Positions 34,012 through 43,688 of a DNA stretch of 64,000 bases are shown here, piece after piece. Where the stretch lies: NCBI RefSeq assembly GCF_001831475.1, contig NZ_CP017688.1:1674001-1738000 (forward strand), read 5' to 3'. The stretch is from Flavobacterium crassostreae (GTDB lineage: Bacteria > Bacteroidota > Bacteroidia > Flavobacteriales > Flavobacteriaceae). The notes under the pieces were generated by a model. The model searched no databases, was not told the DNA's origin, and saw nothing but the letters and a program-made list of their open reading frames with translations. A program made the translations under genes and the position numbers. The stretch's first letter is position 1. Each line of letters begins with the position of its first letter.

Positions 34012-36459
34012 TTAAACAGTACCTATTCGGATAACATCTGCAAAAATTCCAGAAGCAGTAACCGCAGCACCAGCACCAGCACCTTTTATTAATAGCGGTT
34101 GGTCTACGTATCTATCTGTATAAAACAATACGATATTGTCTTTTCCTTCTAGGTTGTAAAAAGGGTGGTCTTTTGGGATAAATTGCAAACCTACGCTGGC
34201 TTTTCCATCTTCAAATTGTGCTACAAATTTCAGGCGGCTGTCTTTGGCATTGGCTTCTGCTAAAATAGCCTCAAAATGGCTGGCGTATTGGGTTAAAGAG
34301 GTGAAAAAATCGTTATTATTTGTGGTTTCCATACAGGGAGCCGGAAGGAAAGATTGGTTTTCAATTTCTTCAATTTCCATTTGGTACCCGCTTTCGCGAA
34401 TTAAAATCAGAATCTTTCTAGCCACATCTATACCGCTTAAATCAATCTTAGGGTCTGGTTCTGTAAAACCTTGTACTCCAGCTTCTTTTACCACATCGTG
34501 AAACGAATTATTGGTGTCAAAATTGTTGAAAATAAAGTTCAAACTACCGGATAATACGGCTTGTATTTTATGGACTTTATCTCCGGATGCTACCAAGTTT
34601 TTGACGGTGTCTATGACCGGTAATCCAGCACCAACATTGGTTTCAAACAAAAAAGGAGCGTTGTGTCTGCGGGATAAGTTTTTTAGGTTTTTGTAATTAT
34701 CAAAAGCAGAGGAGCAGGCAATTTTGTTGCAGGTTACTACCGCTACACTTTCTTTTAAATACTGCGCATAGCTTTGCGCTACATCTTGGTTGGCGGTAAT
34801 ATCTACAAAAATACTGTTGCGCAAGTTTAGATTTTTTACTTGCTCAATAAAGTCTTGTTGTTCTGCTTTTTGACCTTGGTCTAAACTGGTTTGCCATGTT
34901 TTTAAATCAATACCGTCTTCTTCAAAAAGCATTTTTCTTGAATTGGCCAATGCAATAACTCTGAGGTTTATTTTTAGGTTTTCTTTTAAAAATTTCTTTT
35001 GTTTGCTGATTTGCTCCATAAATTTTTGGCCAACGTTACCAACTCCAATTACAAACAAATTGAGTTGTTTGGTGTTGTCTTCAAAAAAACGTTCGTGGAG
35101 GGTATTTAAGGCTTTTTTAATGTCTCTTTCGTTGATTACTGCCGAGATGTTTCGTTCTGAAGCACCCTGAGCAATGGCGCGAATATTAACGTTGTTTTTG
35201 CCTAATGTGCTAAACATTTTACCACTCAATCCTTGGTGGTTTTTCATGTTTTCGCCCACCAAGGCAACGATGCATAAGTTGCTTTCTAGAATGCAAGGTG
35301 CTACTTTGTTTTGTGCTATTTCTACCTCAAAAGCCTTGTTAATGGCTAGTTGCGCGCTAGGAGCATCGGTGTCCAAAACACCAATACAAATAGAATGCTC
35401 TGAGGAGGCTTGGGTAATAAAAATTACATTTACATTGGCTTGTGACAGCACTTCAAACAACCTCTTGGAGGAGCCCAAAACGCCAATCATGCCGGGGCCT
35501 TCAAGGGTGATTAAAGAGATGTGATCGATATGGCTAATTCCTTTTACCGGATTTCCATTTGCGGCAGCGTTATTGGATATAATAGTACCTTCGGCTTCGG
35601 GTTCAAAAGTATTTTTGATTAGAATAGGAATGTTTTTTTGTAGCACCGGTTGGATTGTTGGTGGGTACAAAACTTTGGCACCAAAATGCGATAACTCCAT
35701 TGCTTCTTGATACGAAATGGTAGCAATAGGTTGCGCTTGTTTGACTATTCGGGGGTTGGCAGTGTACATGCCGTTTACATCGGTCCATATTTGCAGATCG
35801 GTTGCATGGAGGGCTGCTGCTACAATTGCGGCAGTATAATCGGACCCGCCACGGCCTAAAGTTGTGGTGATGCCTTCGGGTGTTGCAGCAATAAACCCAG
35901 GAACAACCAATACTTGATGCTCGTTATTGGCATAAAAATCCGAGATTAATCGGTTGGTTAATTCAAAATTTACTGCTGCTTTTCCAAAATGATTATTGGT
36001 TTGGATCCATTCTCTGCTGTCTTTATAACTGCTGTTTTTTATGGTTTGTTGTAAAGCTTGGGCAAGGATGTAGGAGGAGAGTAGTTCTCCAAAACTTAAA
36101 ATAGTATCTGCTGTTCTGGGAGATAATTCACTCAAAAGAAAACAACCATCCAATAGGGTTTCTAGATGGTTAATTATGCGCTTGATGTGGCTCAGAGGAC
36201 TGCTTTGCTCGTTTACGGGAACTAATTCTTTGAGTAGTTCTAGATGCATTTTTTCAATTTGAGCAAGAGTTTCTTTGTAATTCTCGTTCTTAACAGCGGC
36301 TTGTTGGGCGGCGCTTTGCAATAAATCGGTAACCGAATGTAGGGCCGAAACCACAACGACTAACTTGTTCTGGGAGGCTTGTTTTTGAATAATATTTAGG
36401 ACTAATTTTATATTTATAGCATTGGCTACGGAGGTTCCGCCAAATTTTAATACTTTCAT
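34012..36459 (-). CDS. thrA: bifunctional aspartate kinase / homoserine dehydrogenase I
   Basis: Catalyses the first and third steps from aspartate to threonine. Residues about 1-295 are the aspartokinase (KVLKFGGTSVANA, then TTLGRGGSDYTAAI). About 310-460 hold two ACT-type regulatory domains (ISLITLEGPGMIGVLGSSKR and related) that usually bind threonine. About 465-815 are the NAD(P)-dependent homoserine dehydrogenase (LFVIGVGNVGQKF, GSLNFIFNNFD, GFTEPDPKIDLSGIDVARK). At 815 residues the fusion is complete. It is the first enzyme gene after the thrL leader peptide, suggesting control both by attenuation and by allosteric feedback. Confidence 0.97.
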   Translation of the reverse strand: MKVLKFGGTSVANAINIKLVLNIIQKQASQNKLVVVVSALHSVTDLLQSAAQQAAVKNENYKETLAQIEKMHLELLKELVPVNEQSSPLSHIKRIINHLETLLDGCFLLSELSPRTADTILSFGELLSSYILAQALQQTIKNSSYKDSREWIQTNNHFGKAAVNFELTNRLISDFYANNEHQVLVVPGFIAATPEGITTTLGRGGSDYTAAIVAAALHATDLQIWTDVNGMYTANPRIVKQAQPIATISYQEAMELSHFGAKVLYPPTIQPVLQKNIPILIKNTFEPEAEGTIISNNAAANGNPVKGISHIDHISLITLEGPGMIGVLGSSKRLFEVLSQANVNVIFITQASSEHSICIGVLDTDAPSAQLAINKAFEVEIAQNKVAPCILESNLCIVALVGENMKNHQGLSGKMFSTLGKNNVNIRAIAQGASERNISAVINERDIKKALNTLHERFFEDNTKQLNLFVIGVGNVGQKFMEQISKQKKFLKENLKINLRVIALANSRKMLFEEDGIDLKTWQTSLDQGQKAEQQDFIEQVKNLNLRNSIFVDITANQDVAQSYAQYLKESVAVVTCNKIACSSAFDNYKNLKNLSRRHNAPFLFETNVGAGLPVIDTVKNLVASGDKVHKIQAVLSGSLNFIFNNFDTNNSFHDVVKEAGVQGFTEPDPKIDLSGIDVARKILILIRESGYQMEIEEIENQSFLPAPCMETTNNNDFFTSLTQYASHFEAILAEANAKDSRLKFVAQFEDGKASVGLQFIPKDHPFYNLEGKDNIVLFYTDRYVDQPLLIKGAGAGAAVTASGIFADVIRIGTV

Positions 36460-36508
36460 GTATAGGATGTTTTAATGTTTTTGAGATAGGTTTATGTTGC
36501 ACCAGAAA

Positions 36509-36533
36509 GTTATTTCAAAAAAAATGAAATAAC
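36509..36533 (-). terminator. candidate attenuator hairpin before thrA
   Basis: Perfect 9-bp inverted repeat GTTATTTCA / TGAAATAAC with a 7-base loop, between the thrL stop and the thrA start. On the minus strand it is followed by TTT, so as an intrinsic terminator it is AT-rich and weak, but it stands where an attenuator would be. Confidence 0.4.
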
Positions 36534-36560
36534 GATACTATTGATGATATGTAAAATGTA

Positions 36561-36575
36561 TACCCCTAAGGGGTA
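36561..36575 (-). promoter_or_regulatory. hairpin overlapping the thrL stop codon
   Basis: TACCCCTTAGGGGTA on the minus strand pairs six bases around a UUA loop. It includes the last Thr codon (ACC) and the TAG stop of thrL, so a ribosome reaching the stop would melt it. It may be the pause or competing hairpin of the attenuator. Confidence 0.5.
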
Positions 36576-36673
36576 ATAATTGTAATAGAAGTGCGAATAA
36601 TAGTAATAACAGCAGTGCCAATCCAAATTGGAGTGGGTATCGAAGAGTGATATGTTGCGCTGTATATATTCAT
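36566..36673 (-). CDS. thrL: threonine operon leader peptide, 35 residues
   Basis: An ATG at 36673 opens a 35-codon frame ending TAG at 36566, 106 bases before thrA. Residues 20-35 read TAVITIIRTSITIITP. From residue 12 on, 15 of 24 codons specify Thr or Ile, the same pair that enriches the thr leader of enterobacteria. A TACCCCTTAGGGGTA hairpin overlaps its final Thr codon and stop, and an AT-rich hairpin precedes thrA. Ribosome stalling at Thr or Ile codons when the charged tRNAs are scarce would then control read-through into thrABC. Seen: codons, position and hairpins; the mechanism is inferred. Confidence 0.75.
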   Translation of the reverse strand: MNIYSATYHSSIPTPIWIGTAVITIIRTSITIITP

Positions 36674-36679
36674 TGTTGC

Positions 36680-36687
36680 CAAAAATA
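36680..36687 (-). promoter_or_regulatory. -7 promoter box of the thr operon
   Basis: On the minus strand TATTTTTG matches TAnnTTTG and ends 6 bases before the thrL ATG, so the transcript would be nearly leaderless at thrL. No TTG -33 element is evident at the expected distance. Confidence 0.45.
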
Positions 36688-36980
36688 CGTGTTTTTATAT
36701 AGTAATAAAAATAATTATTCGTTTTTTGCGAATATTTCAAACAATTGCTGGTTTAGCCAATTAGTTGTCAATTAAATACTAAAAAGAGCTGTTCTGGTTG
36801 CTATTGCTATACTTTTAAGCTATTGGTTGGGTTTATAGCGTAATTTCAGGCCGTTTTTAGGTTGATTGATATAAATAATTTAGGTATTGCGGGTGTTTTT
36901 AATGGTATTTTAAATTATTAGGAATTAATGTTGCTTTTTAATATTGATTTATCCAATTTTGACACTCAAATTTAAGCCCA
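36688..36980. other. divergent control region of thrL and hutH
   Basis: This non-coding region separates the minus-strand thr operon from plus-strand hutH. It contains a small ATTCG / CGAAT hairpin near 36718-36735. I see no exact -7 box for hutH; CAATTTTG just upstream of its start differs in the first base. Confidence 0.45.
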
Positions 36981-38486
36981 ATGGAAAACACACATTACAT
37001 CAGTTCTGACACCTTAACTCTAGATATAGTTCGTGAAATTGTTAGCGAACATAAAAGTTTGGCTTTATCCGAAGAAGCAAAAGTTAACATTCAAAAATGC
37101 CGAGATTATTTGGACGAAAAAATGGCTTCTCACTCGGGACCTATTTATGGTATAAACACGGGTTTTGGGTCTCTTTGTGATGTAAAAATTTCTAATGAAA
37201 ATTTATCTAAACTACAAGAAAACCTGGTCAAATCCCACTCTTGTGGTACAGGTGATGAGGTACCTAGTGCTATTGTTAAGTTAATGCTGTTGCTCAAGAT
37301 CCAATCCTTGAGTTATGGGCATTCGGGCGTGCAAATACAAACAGTAGAGCGTTTGATTGCATTTTATAATAAAGAGGTTTTGCCGGTGATTTATACCCAA
37401 GGCTCCTTAGGTGCTTCGGGCGATTTGGCTCCCTTAGCACATTTGTCTTTGCCTTTGCTAGGGGAGGGCGAGGTGTATTTTGAAGGAAAAAAAGTATCTT
37501 CGAGCGTGGCGCTGCAACATTTTGGGTGGGAGCCACTTGTTTTAAAATCCAAAGAAGGTTTGGCGTTACTAAACGGAACCCAATTTATGAGCGCCTATGG
37601 AATGCATTTATTATTGAAGGCCAAAAAATATGCATACCTAGCGGATTTAATTGCAACCATCTCTTTAGAAGCATTTGATGGCAGGATAGAACCCTTTAAT
37701 GAGTTGATCCACTTTATAAGACCGCATAAAGGACAAATAGTAACCGCTAACAGAATAACTAATTTTCTGGAAGGAAGCCAAATTATAGCCAAAGAGAAAA
37801 CACAGGTACAGGATCCGTATTCCTTTAGATGCATACCACAGGTGCATGGAGCGTCAAAAGATGCTATAGATTATGTAGAAAAAGTTTTTAAAACCGAGAT
37901 AAATTCGGTTACCGATAATCCAAATATTTTTAGAGATAGTGATGCCATAATTTCAGGAGGTAATTTTCATGGGCAGCCCTTGGCTTTGGCTTTAGATTTT
38001 ATGAGTATAGCTTTGGCTGAATTAGGAAGTATTTCGGAGCGCAGAACCTTCCAGCTGATTTCAGGATTACGCAATTTACCGGCATTTTTGGTTACTAACC
38101 CTGGCTTGAACTCTGGTTTGATGATTCCGCAATACACTGCCGCTAGTATTGCCAGTCAGAACAAACAATTAGCCACTCCATCGAGCGTGGATAGTATTGT
38201 GTCTAGCAACGGGCAAGAAGATCACGTAAGCATGGGCGCTAATGGTGCTACCAAAGCACTGCGTATAATGGATAATTTAGAACAAATATTGGCTATTGAA
38301 TTAATGAACGCCTCACAGGCAATACCTTATAGAGAGCCACTGCGTTCGAGCGAATTTATAGAATTATTTTTAAAATCCTACCGACAAGAAGTGCCCTTTG
38401 TTACCGAAGATAGAATTTTGCATTACGATATAAAGAAAACAGTAGCGTTTTTGAATAGTTTTGTGATCCATAAAGAATTATTGTAA
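36981..38486 (+). CDS. hutH: histidine ammonia-lyase
   Basis: Removes ammonia from histidine to give urocanate, the first step of histidine degradation. The Ala145-Ser146-Gly147 triad in QGSLGASGDLAPL self-cyclises to the MIO electrophile. YGINTGFGSL near residue 56 holds the conserved active-site tyrosine, and GGNFHGQPLALALDF follows. It is 501 residues, normal for the family. hutU, hutI and hutG are not adjacent, so either the pathway is split or the enzyme is a HAL/TAL-like homologue; the family assignment is firm, the substrate slightly less so. Confidence 0.92.
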   Translation: MENTHYISSDTLTLDIVREIVSEHKSLALSEEAKVNIQKCRDYLDEKMASHSGPIYGINTGFGSLCDVKISNENLSKLQENLVKSHSCGTGDEVPSAIVKLMLLLKIQSLSYGHSGVQIQTVERLIAFYNKEVLPVIYTQGSLGASGDLAPLAHLSLPLLGEGEVYFEGKKVSSSVALQHFGWEPLVLKSKEGLALLNGTQFMSAYGMHLLLKAKKYAYLADLIATISLEAFDGRIEPFNELIHFIRPHKGQIVTANRITNFLEGSQIIAKEKTQVQDPYSFRCIPQVHGASKDAIDYVEKVFKTEINSVTDNPNIFRDSDAIISGGNFHGQPLALALDFMSIALAELGSISERRTFQLISGLRNLPAFLVTNPGLNSGLMIPQYTAASIASQNKQLATPSSVDSIVSSNGQEDHVSMGANGATKALRIMDNLEQILAIELMNASQAIPYREPLRSSEFIELFLKSYRQEVPFVTEDRILHYDIKKTVAFLNSFVIHKELL

Positions 38487-38548
38487 CAAAATAAATGTTC
38501 AGGTAAAAAAAATCAATTAAATTCGCACTTCTAAAAAATAAAATAACA

Positions 38549-39193
38549 ATGTCATTAAATAGTCTCTTTCAGTTTTTGGTACCAAAAGACAAAAAATTCT
38601 TTCCGCTTTTTGAAGAAGCATCTAACAATTTAATAGAACTAGCTTCTCATTTGCATGAAGCAGTAAACCTTCCTTTAAAAGAAAGAGAAGAACTTTTTGA
38701 GAAAATTGACACCTTAGAACAAAAAGGCGAGGATATAACCCGTCAAACCAATTTAGAGTTGAGCAGAAATTTTATTACCCCTTTTGATAGAGAAGATATT
38801 CATTCTTTGATAACCTCTATAGATAATGTGGCGGATAATTTGCATGGAGCCTCTAGCAGAATGCGTTTGTATCAAGTAGATAAAATTACTAAGTCCATTC
38901 GAAAACTAACGGAAATTAACCTTGAAGCTTGTCAGAATATAGATCTAGCCGTTAAAGAACTAAAAAACTTTAAAAACATTCCTAATATTACTGCTGCTTG
39001 TGCCAGAATTAGCAAGTTAGAAAACAAATCTGACACGGTATATAACAAAGCGGTATTTGAAATTTTTGAGAACGAAACCGATGTCAAAAATATCATCAAA
39101 TATAAAGAAGTTTTGTCCGTGTTAGAAACAGCAACAGATAAATGCAAGAGTGTAGCAAGTGTTTTAGAATCTATTGCTGTGAAGCATTCTTAA
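38549..39193 (+). CDS. DUF47 family protein (PhoU-like Pit accessory)
   Basis: A 214-residue all-helical protein of the DUF47 family, related to PhoU, usually found next to Pit transporters and thought to regulate them. Visible are KKFFPLFEEASNNLIELASHL at the N-terminus, TNLELSRNFITPFDREDIHSL in the centre (shortened: FITPFDREDIHSLITSIDN), and C-terminal paired helices. It lies 31 bases before the Pit transporter gene, a clear operon. Confidence 0.93.
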   Translation: MSLNSLFQFLVPKDKKFFPLFEEASNNLIELASHLHEAVNLPLKEREELFEKIDTLEQKGEDITRQTNLELSRNFITPFDREDIHSLITSIDNVADNLHGASSRMRLYQVDKITKSIRKLTEINLEACQNIDLAVKELKNFKNIPNITAACARISKLENKSDTVYNKAVFEIFENETDVKNIIKYKEVLSVLETATDKCKSVASVLESIAVKHS

Positions 39194-39224
39194 TTTAACG
39201 GTTTACTTTTCTGAAAATATATTT

Positions 39225-40508
39225 ATGGAATTTACTTTACTCTTAATTATTATAGTTCTAGCGCTAATATTTGATTACATCAATGGTTTTCATGATGCTG
39301 CAAATGCTATAGCTACAGTGGTTGCTACCAAGGTTCTGACACCTTTTCAGGCAGTGCTTTGGGCAGCTTTTTTTAATTTTTTGGCCTATTGGGTCTTTGG
39401 TTTTGGAGTTGCAGATACGGTAGCCAAAACGGCCAATAGTATGGAAATTAATTTGGTGGTGATTCTCTCGGGAGTTATTGCCGCAATTATTTGGAATTTA
39501 TTTACTTGGTGGCAAGGTATTCCGTCCAGTTCTTCGCATACCTTAATTGGAGGATTTGCGGGTGCGGCCATTGCACATGCTGGTTTTGGTGTTGTGTCTT
39601 GGTACAAAGTTAATAAAGATGGCGGCATGCCGTCTGGGGTACTAATTATTGTAGCCTTTATTGTATTGGCTCCTTTAATTGGGGCATTGATCTCGTACTT
39701 AATCTCTTTGTGGTTGTTGCATTCTTCCAAAAAAACCTTGGCGCCCAAATTAGTTACTCTAGCTCTAATGGTAGGTACCGTTTGGTTTGTTGCTAGTCAA
39801 ATGATGCCGTATGACGCTATTGAGAAACCGCGTTTTGAATCCCATTTTTGGAGTGTAATTTTGGAGTCTCATAATATCAAATGGTTTTTGGTGGCCTTTA
39901 TCGTGTTGTCGGTGAGTACTTTTTGTTTAATTTTTAGTTTTTTGAACTTAAACCAAGCTACTTATTGGTTAAAAAAAATGCAATTACTCTCTTCTGCAGC
40001 CTTTAGTTTGGGTCATGGCGGAAATGATTCTCAAAAAGTAATGGGAATTATAGCAGCAGCCGTTGCGGTATTTATACACACCACAGGAGCAGCCCAAGAG
40101 AGTATGCCGGAGTGGTTGGATGTAGTACTGCCTAATAGTCAAGGTGCATTCAAAATGCCTGCTTGGATTCCGTTGGCTTGTTATTCTGCAATTGCAGCAG
40201 GTACCTTAAGCGGTGGTTGGAAAATTGTAAAAACAATGGGCTCTAAGATAACAAAAGTAACCTCTTTTGAAGGTGTTGCAGCCGAAACAGCCGGTGCATT
40301 AACACTTTATTTTACCGAACACTTTAAAGTTCCGGTGAGTACCACCCATACCATTACGGGATCTATAATTGGAGTTGGAATGACCAAACGGGTTTCTGCA
40401 GTGCGCTGGGGCGTTACGGTGAGTTTGCTTTGGGCTTGGGTATTGACCATTCCTATCTCGGCATTATTGGCGGCATTGATTTATTATGTTCTTAGCGCAT
40501 TTATTTAA
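39225..40508 (+). CDS. pit: inorganic phosphate transporter, PiT family
   Basis: A 427-residue membrane protein with about ten helices that takes up inorganic phosphate with a cation. The two PiT signature repeats are present: DYINGFHDAANAIATVVATK near residue 17 and the related VSTTHTITGSIIGVGMTKR in the second half, with GIPSSSSHTLIGGFAGAAI and SLGHGGNDSQKVMGII. The DUF47 gene upstream is its usual partner. A strong terminator follows. Confidence 0.95.
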   Translation: MEFTLLLIIIVLALIFDYINGFHDAANAIATVVATKVLTPFQAVLWAAFFNFLAYWVFGFGVADTVAKTANSMEINLVVILSGVIAAIIWNLFTWWQGIPSSSSHTLIGGFAGAAIAHAGFGVVSWYKVNKDGGMPSGVLIIVAFIVLAPLIGALISYLISLWLLHSSKKTLAPKLVTLALMVGTVWFVASQMMPYDAIEKPRFESHFWSVILESHNIKWFLVAFIVLSVSTFCLIFSFLNLNQATYWLKKMQLLSSAAFSLGHGGNDSQKVMGIIAAAVAVFIHTTGAAQESMPEWLDVVLPNSQGAFKMPAWIPLACYSAIAAGTLSGGWKIVKTMGSKITKVTSFEGVAAETAGALTLYFTEHFKVPVSTTHTITGSIIGVGMTKRVSAVRWGVTVSLLWAWVLTIPISALLAALIYYVLSAFI

Positions 40509-40538
40509 AAAATACAGCATTGATTTGGATATATAAAA

Positions 40539-40574
40539 AAAGAAGCACTTGGATACCCAAGTGCTTCTTTTTTT
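40539..40574. terminator. bidirectional terminator after the Pit gene
   Basis: AAAAGAAGCACTTGG / CCAAGTGCTTCTTTT with a 4-base loop, between convergent genes. Confidence 0.93.
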
Positions 40575-40590
40575 ATATAAATATTTTAAA

Positions 40591-41607
40591 TTATTTTACA
40601 TCTACAACGGGTCTGTTTTGGCCATTTGCCAGCTCCCAAGCAATAACAAAAGCAAGTTGGGTTCTTTTGGCTAAAGCATCAAATTCAATTTTGTCTGGAG
40701 TGTCTGTTTTTTGGTGGTAATCTGCATGAACGCCATTAAACAAAAATGCAGAAGGGATACCATGTTTCGCAAAGTTATAATGATCCGAACGCTCATAAAA
40801 GTGGTTAGGGTCATTTTTGTCATTAAATCGGTAGTCTAAGTCCAAATGGATATACTTGTCGTTGGCTTGTTTGCAAATACTATCAAGTTGTGTAGACAAT
40901 CGATCTGCGCCAATTAAGTAAACATAATTATTGGTATTGGGATGGATTTCGTCTCGGCGACCAATCATGTCAATATTAATGTTGGTAATGGTATTTGCAA
41001 GAGGATATAGAGGGTTTTCAGAATAGTAACTAGATCCTAGCAAACCGTGCTCTTCTCCTGTAGCATGAAAAAACAGTATGGAACGTTTCGGGCCATGGCC
41101 TTCTTTTTTGGCAAGTGCAAAGGCTTGGGCAATTTCTAACAAAGCAACTGTTCCAGAACCATCATCATCTGCTCCGTTATAGACGTCGCCGTCTTGAATG
41201 CCAATATGATCGTAGTGGGCAGAGATTACAATTATTTCTTCGGGTTTTTCAGTACCTTCTATAAATGCCCAGATGTTTTCGGAGTCTTTTAAATCGGTAT
41301 GGTATTTTTTGTTTAAAAATGCTGCCGGTACCTTTTGATAAAAAGAACTGGCTGCCTTTGGGTAAGAGATGGCATTGCTTTTGTATTGTTCAATTAGATA
41401 GTTACCTGCTCTTTTTTGGCCCTCAGAGCCAGTTTCTCTACCTTCCATACTATCGTTTGCAACAATAAACAGATGTTTTTTTAGATCTTTGACAGTAATA
41501 GAGTTTAGGTATTTTGTTGGATTGCTATTGTTTTGCTCCACAGTAGTTTGGGTGCTTGAGCAAGAAAAAGATAAGGCTATAGCAATTAGCGGAATAATTT
41601 TTTTCAT
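40591..41607 (-). CDS. M28 family metallopeptidase lipoprotein
   Basis: A 338-residue exported zinc aminopeptidase. The N-terminus is a lipoprotein signal peptide (KKIIPLIAIALSFSCSS; lipidation at Cys16). Metal ligands lie in VISAHYDHIG, GADDDGSGTVALLE and FHATGEEHGLLGS, with further ligands in NIDMIGR and YERSDHYNF. Probably anchored in the outer membrane and degrading peptides in the periplasm or outside the cell. It appears monocistronic. Confidence 0.93.
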   Translation of the reverse strand: MKKIIPLIAIALSFSCSSTQTTVEQNNSNPTKYLNSITVKDLKKHLFIVANDSMEGRETGSEGQKRAGNYLIEQYKSNAISYPKAASSFYQKVPAAFLNKKYHTDLKDSENIWAFIEGTEKPEEIIVISAHYDHIGIQDGDVYNGADDDGSGTVALLEIAQAFALAKKEGHGPKRSILFFHATGEEHGLLGSSYYSENPLYPLANTITNINIDMIGRRDEIHPNTNNYVYLIGADRLSTQLDSICKQANDKYIHLDLDYRFNDKNDPNHFYERSDHYNFAKHGIPSAFLFNGVHADYHQKTDTPDKIEFDALAKRTQLAFVIAWELANGQNRPVVDVK

Positions 41608-41721
41608 TTAAAATTAATTAGAATTAGTCTTTTTGGGTTTGGATTAAAAATTACACAAAGCACAAAAATAAGACAATTAATGATTCGGATTTAAATTTGA
41701 ATGCGTTGTTTGTTTAAAAAA

Positions 41722-42174
41722 CTACAACGAGATATTTCTTTTAAAGGCACATCCCAATTCAATCATAGAATCGGTTTTAGCAATGCCAGGAATATTGTCA
41801 ATTTTATCATAAAGCAATTTACGCATGTGTTCGTGATCTTTGGCAATCATTTTTATGTATAGCGTGTAAGAACCCGTGATATAATAACACTCGGTTACTT
41901 CTGGAATTTTTTTGAGGGCCTCTATAATTCGGTTAGAATCTTGGTCTTTGTTTAAGGTAAGTCCCGTAAAAGTGCCCCAATCATAGCCTATTTTTTTTTC
42001 ATTAATGAGTGGTTTTATCCCGGTGATAATTTCGTGTTCCAACAATCTATTGATGCGTTGGTGTACCATAGTATTGGATATCTTTAGGGTGGTGGCAATA
42101 GAGGAATAAGGCATTCTTCCGTCTTTTTCTAACTCTTTGATAATTTTTATATCAAATTCATCTAAAATTTCCAT
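41722..42174 (-). CDS. Lrp/AsnC-family transcriptional regulator
   Basis: A complete 150-residue Lrp-type regulator. The N-terminal helix-turn-helix spans about 8-55 (DEFDIKIIKELEKDGRMPYS, then ISNTMVHQRINRL), and the RAM ligand domain with VTECYYITGSYTLYIKM follows. It is divergent from rocD-rocF, so it is a good candidate for an arginine- or ornithine-responsive activator of arginine catabolism (inference from position and family). Confidence 0.92.
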   Translation of the reverse strand: MEILDEFDIKIIKELEKDGRMPYSSIATTLKISNTMVHQRINRLLEHEIITGIKPLINEKKIGYDWGTFTGLTLNKDQDSNRIIEALKKIPEVTECYYITGSYTLYIKMIAKDHEHMRKLLYDKIDNIPGIAKTDSMIELGCAFKRNISL

Positions 42175-42333
42175 AGCGGCTTTTTTTACAAATTATTGGG
42201 GATAAATGTACTCATAATTGGTGTTTGTATCCAGCTAAAACAAATTTATTTTAAGTAATTTGACTTTTAAAATCGGCATGTGCATAAATTTGACTTTTTT
42301 TAAAGATATCCAAGTCAAAACAGCCGCTTTTTA

Positions 42334-42363
42334 TTGGAAAATAAATAAAAAGTTATATTTTTG
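42334..42363 (+). promoter_or_regulatory. promoter of rocD
   Basis: TTG (42334-42336), a 19-base spacer and TATTTTTG (42356-42363) match the Bacteroidota promoter consensus. The box ends 28 bases before the ATG at 42392. This also argues against starting rocD at 42260. Confidence 0.7.
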
Positions 42364-42391
42364 TTTTATAACAGATTTAAAAACAGATATC

Positions 42392-43675
42392 ATGCAAGAA
42401 ACACAACAAACACTTTCAGAAAAATCAGCAGCACTTATTGCTAAAGAAAATAAATATGGAGCACATAATTACCATCCTTTGCCCGTGGTGCTTGATAGAG
42501 GAGAAGGCGTATTTGTTTGGGATGTAGATGGCAAAAAATATTATGATTTTTTATCTGCTTATTCTGCTGTAAATCAAGGACATTGTCATCCAAAAATTAT
42601 TGATGCAATGGTAAAACAAGCCCAAACTTTAACCTTGACCTCTAGAGCATTTCATAATGATAAATTAGGAGTCTTCGAAGAGTACATAACTAAGTATTTT
42701 GGTTTTGATAAATTATTACCAATGAATACAGGTGCAGAAGCAGTAGAAACGGCTTTAAAGTTATGCAGAAAATGGGCCTACGAAGTAAAACAAATTCCGG
42801 AGAACCAAGCACAAATAATTGTTTGCGAAAACAATTTTCATGGAAGAACCACCACCATTATATCCTTTTCTAATGATGAAGGCGCTCGCAAAAACTTTGG
42901 TCCTTTTACCGATGGATTTATCAAAATTCCGTATGATGATACAGCGGCCTTAGAAGCAGCCTTAAAATCCTCTCCAAATATTGCAGGATTTTTGGTAGAA
43001 CCAATTCAGGGAGAAGCAGGAGTTTATGTTCCTACGGAAGGGTATTTAGCCAAAGCCAAAGCACTTTGTGAGGCGCATAACGTATTGTTTATAGCCGATG
43101 AGGTACAAACTGGAATTGCACGTACCGGAAGATTATTGGCTACCTGTGGTAATTGTAGCTGTAGTAATGGTTGTGAGAACAATCCGGAGGTTAAACCAGA
43201 TATTTTAATTTTAGGTAAAGCAATTTCAGGAGGTGTATATCCGGTGTCTGCGGTTTTAGCAAATGATGCCATCATGAACGTAATACAACCAGGACAACAT
43301 GGTTCTACATTTGGTGGTAACCCAGTTGCAGCAGCAGTAGCCATGGCTGCCTTGGAAGTAGTAAAAGACGAAAAATTATCCCAAAATGCAGAATATTTAG
43401 GAACTGTTTTAAGAAAAGGATTAAACGAAATAGCATCCAGAAATCCATTAATTACCTTAGTAAGAGGAAAAGGATTGTTAAACGCCATTGTAATTAATAG
43501 TGACGAAGATTCGGATTTAGCATGGAATATATGCCTAAAATTTAGAGACTACGGATTATTGGCCAAGCCAACCCATGGAAACAAAATTAGATTTGCGCCA
43601 CCTTTGGTAATCACAGAAGAGCAAATACACGACTGTCTGGCAATTATAGAAAAAGCACTTAACGATTTTAAATAA
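42392..43675 (+). CDS. rocD: ornithine aminotransferase
   Basis: Class III PLP aminotransferase that converts ornithine and 2-oxoglutarate to glutamate semialdehyde and glutamate. Landmarks are [60 protein letters not shown] and the PLP lysine in [16 protein letters not shown]. The ATG at 42392 follows the promoter at 42334; the frame is open to 42260 but the extension crosses the promoter. A cysteine-rich insert ([13 protein letters not shown]) sits near residue 255, a feature I note as unusual. Arginase follows 13 bases later. Confidence 0.95.
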   Translation: MQETQQTLSEKSAALIAKENKYGAHNYHPLPVVLDRGEGVFVWDVDGKKYYDFLSAYSAVNQGHCHPKIIDAMVKQAQTLTLTSRAFHNDKLGVFEEYITKYFGFDKLLPMNTGAEAVETALKLCRKWAYEVKQIPENQAQIIVCENNFHGRTTTIISFSNDEGARKNFGPFTDGFIKIPYDDTAALEAALKSSPNIAGFLVEPIQGEAGVYVPTEGYLAKAKALCEAHNVLFIADEVQTGIARTGRLLATCGNCSCSNGCENNPEVKPDILILGKAISGGVYPVSAVLANDAIMNVIQPGQHGSTFGGNPVAAAVAMAALEVVKDEKLSQNAEYLGTVLRKGLNEIASRNPLITLVRGKGLLNAIVINSDEDSDLAWNICLKFRDYGLLAKPTHGNKIRFAPPLVITEEQIHDCLAIIEKALNDFK

Positions 43676-43688
43676 GCGATAGCAAAAA

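Noticed and set aside
32000..36000. Numerous antisense open frames over thrA, thrB and thrC
   Set aside because: They are shadows of well-identified genes on the opposite strand.
36510..36740. 76-codon minus-strand frame rich in Tyr, Cys and His overlapping thrL
   Set aside because: A shadow of the thrL region; the Thr/Ile frame explains the sequence better.
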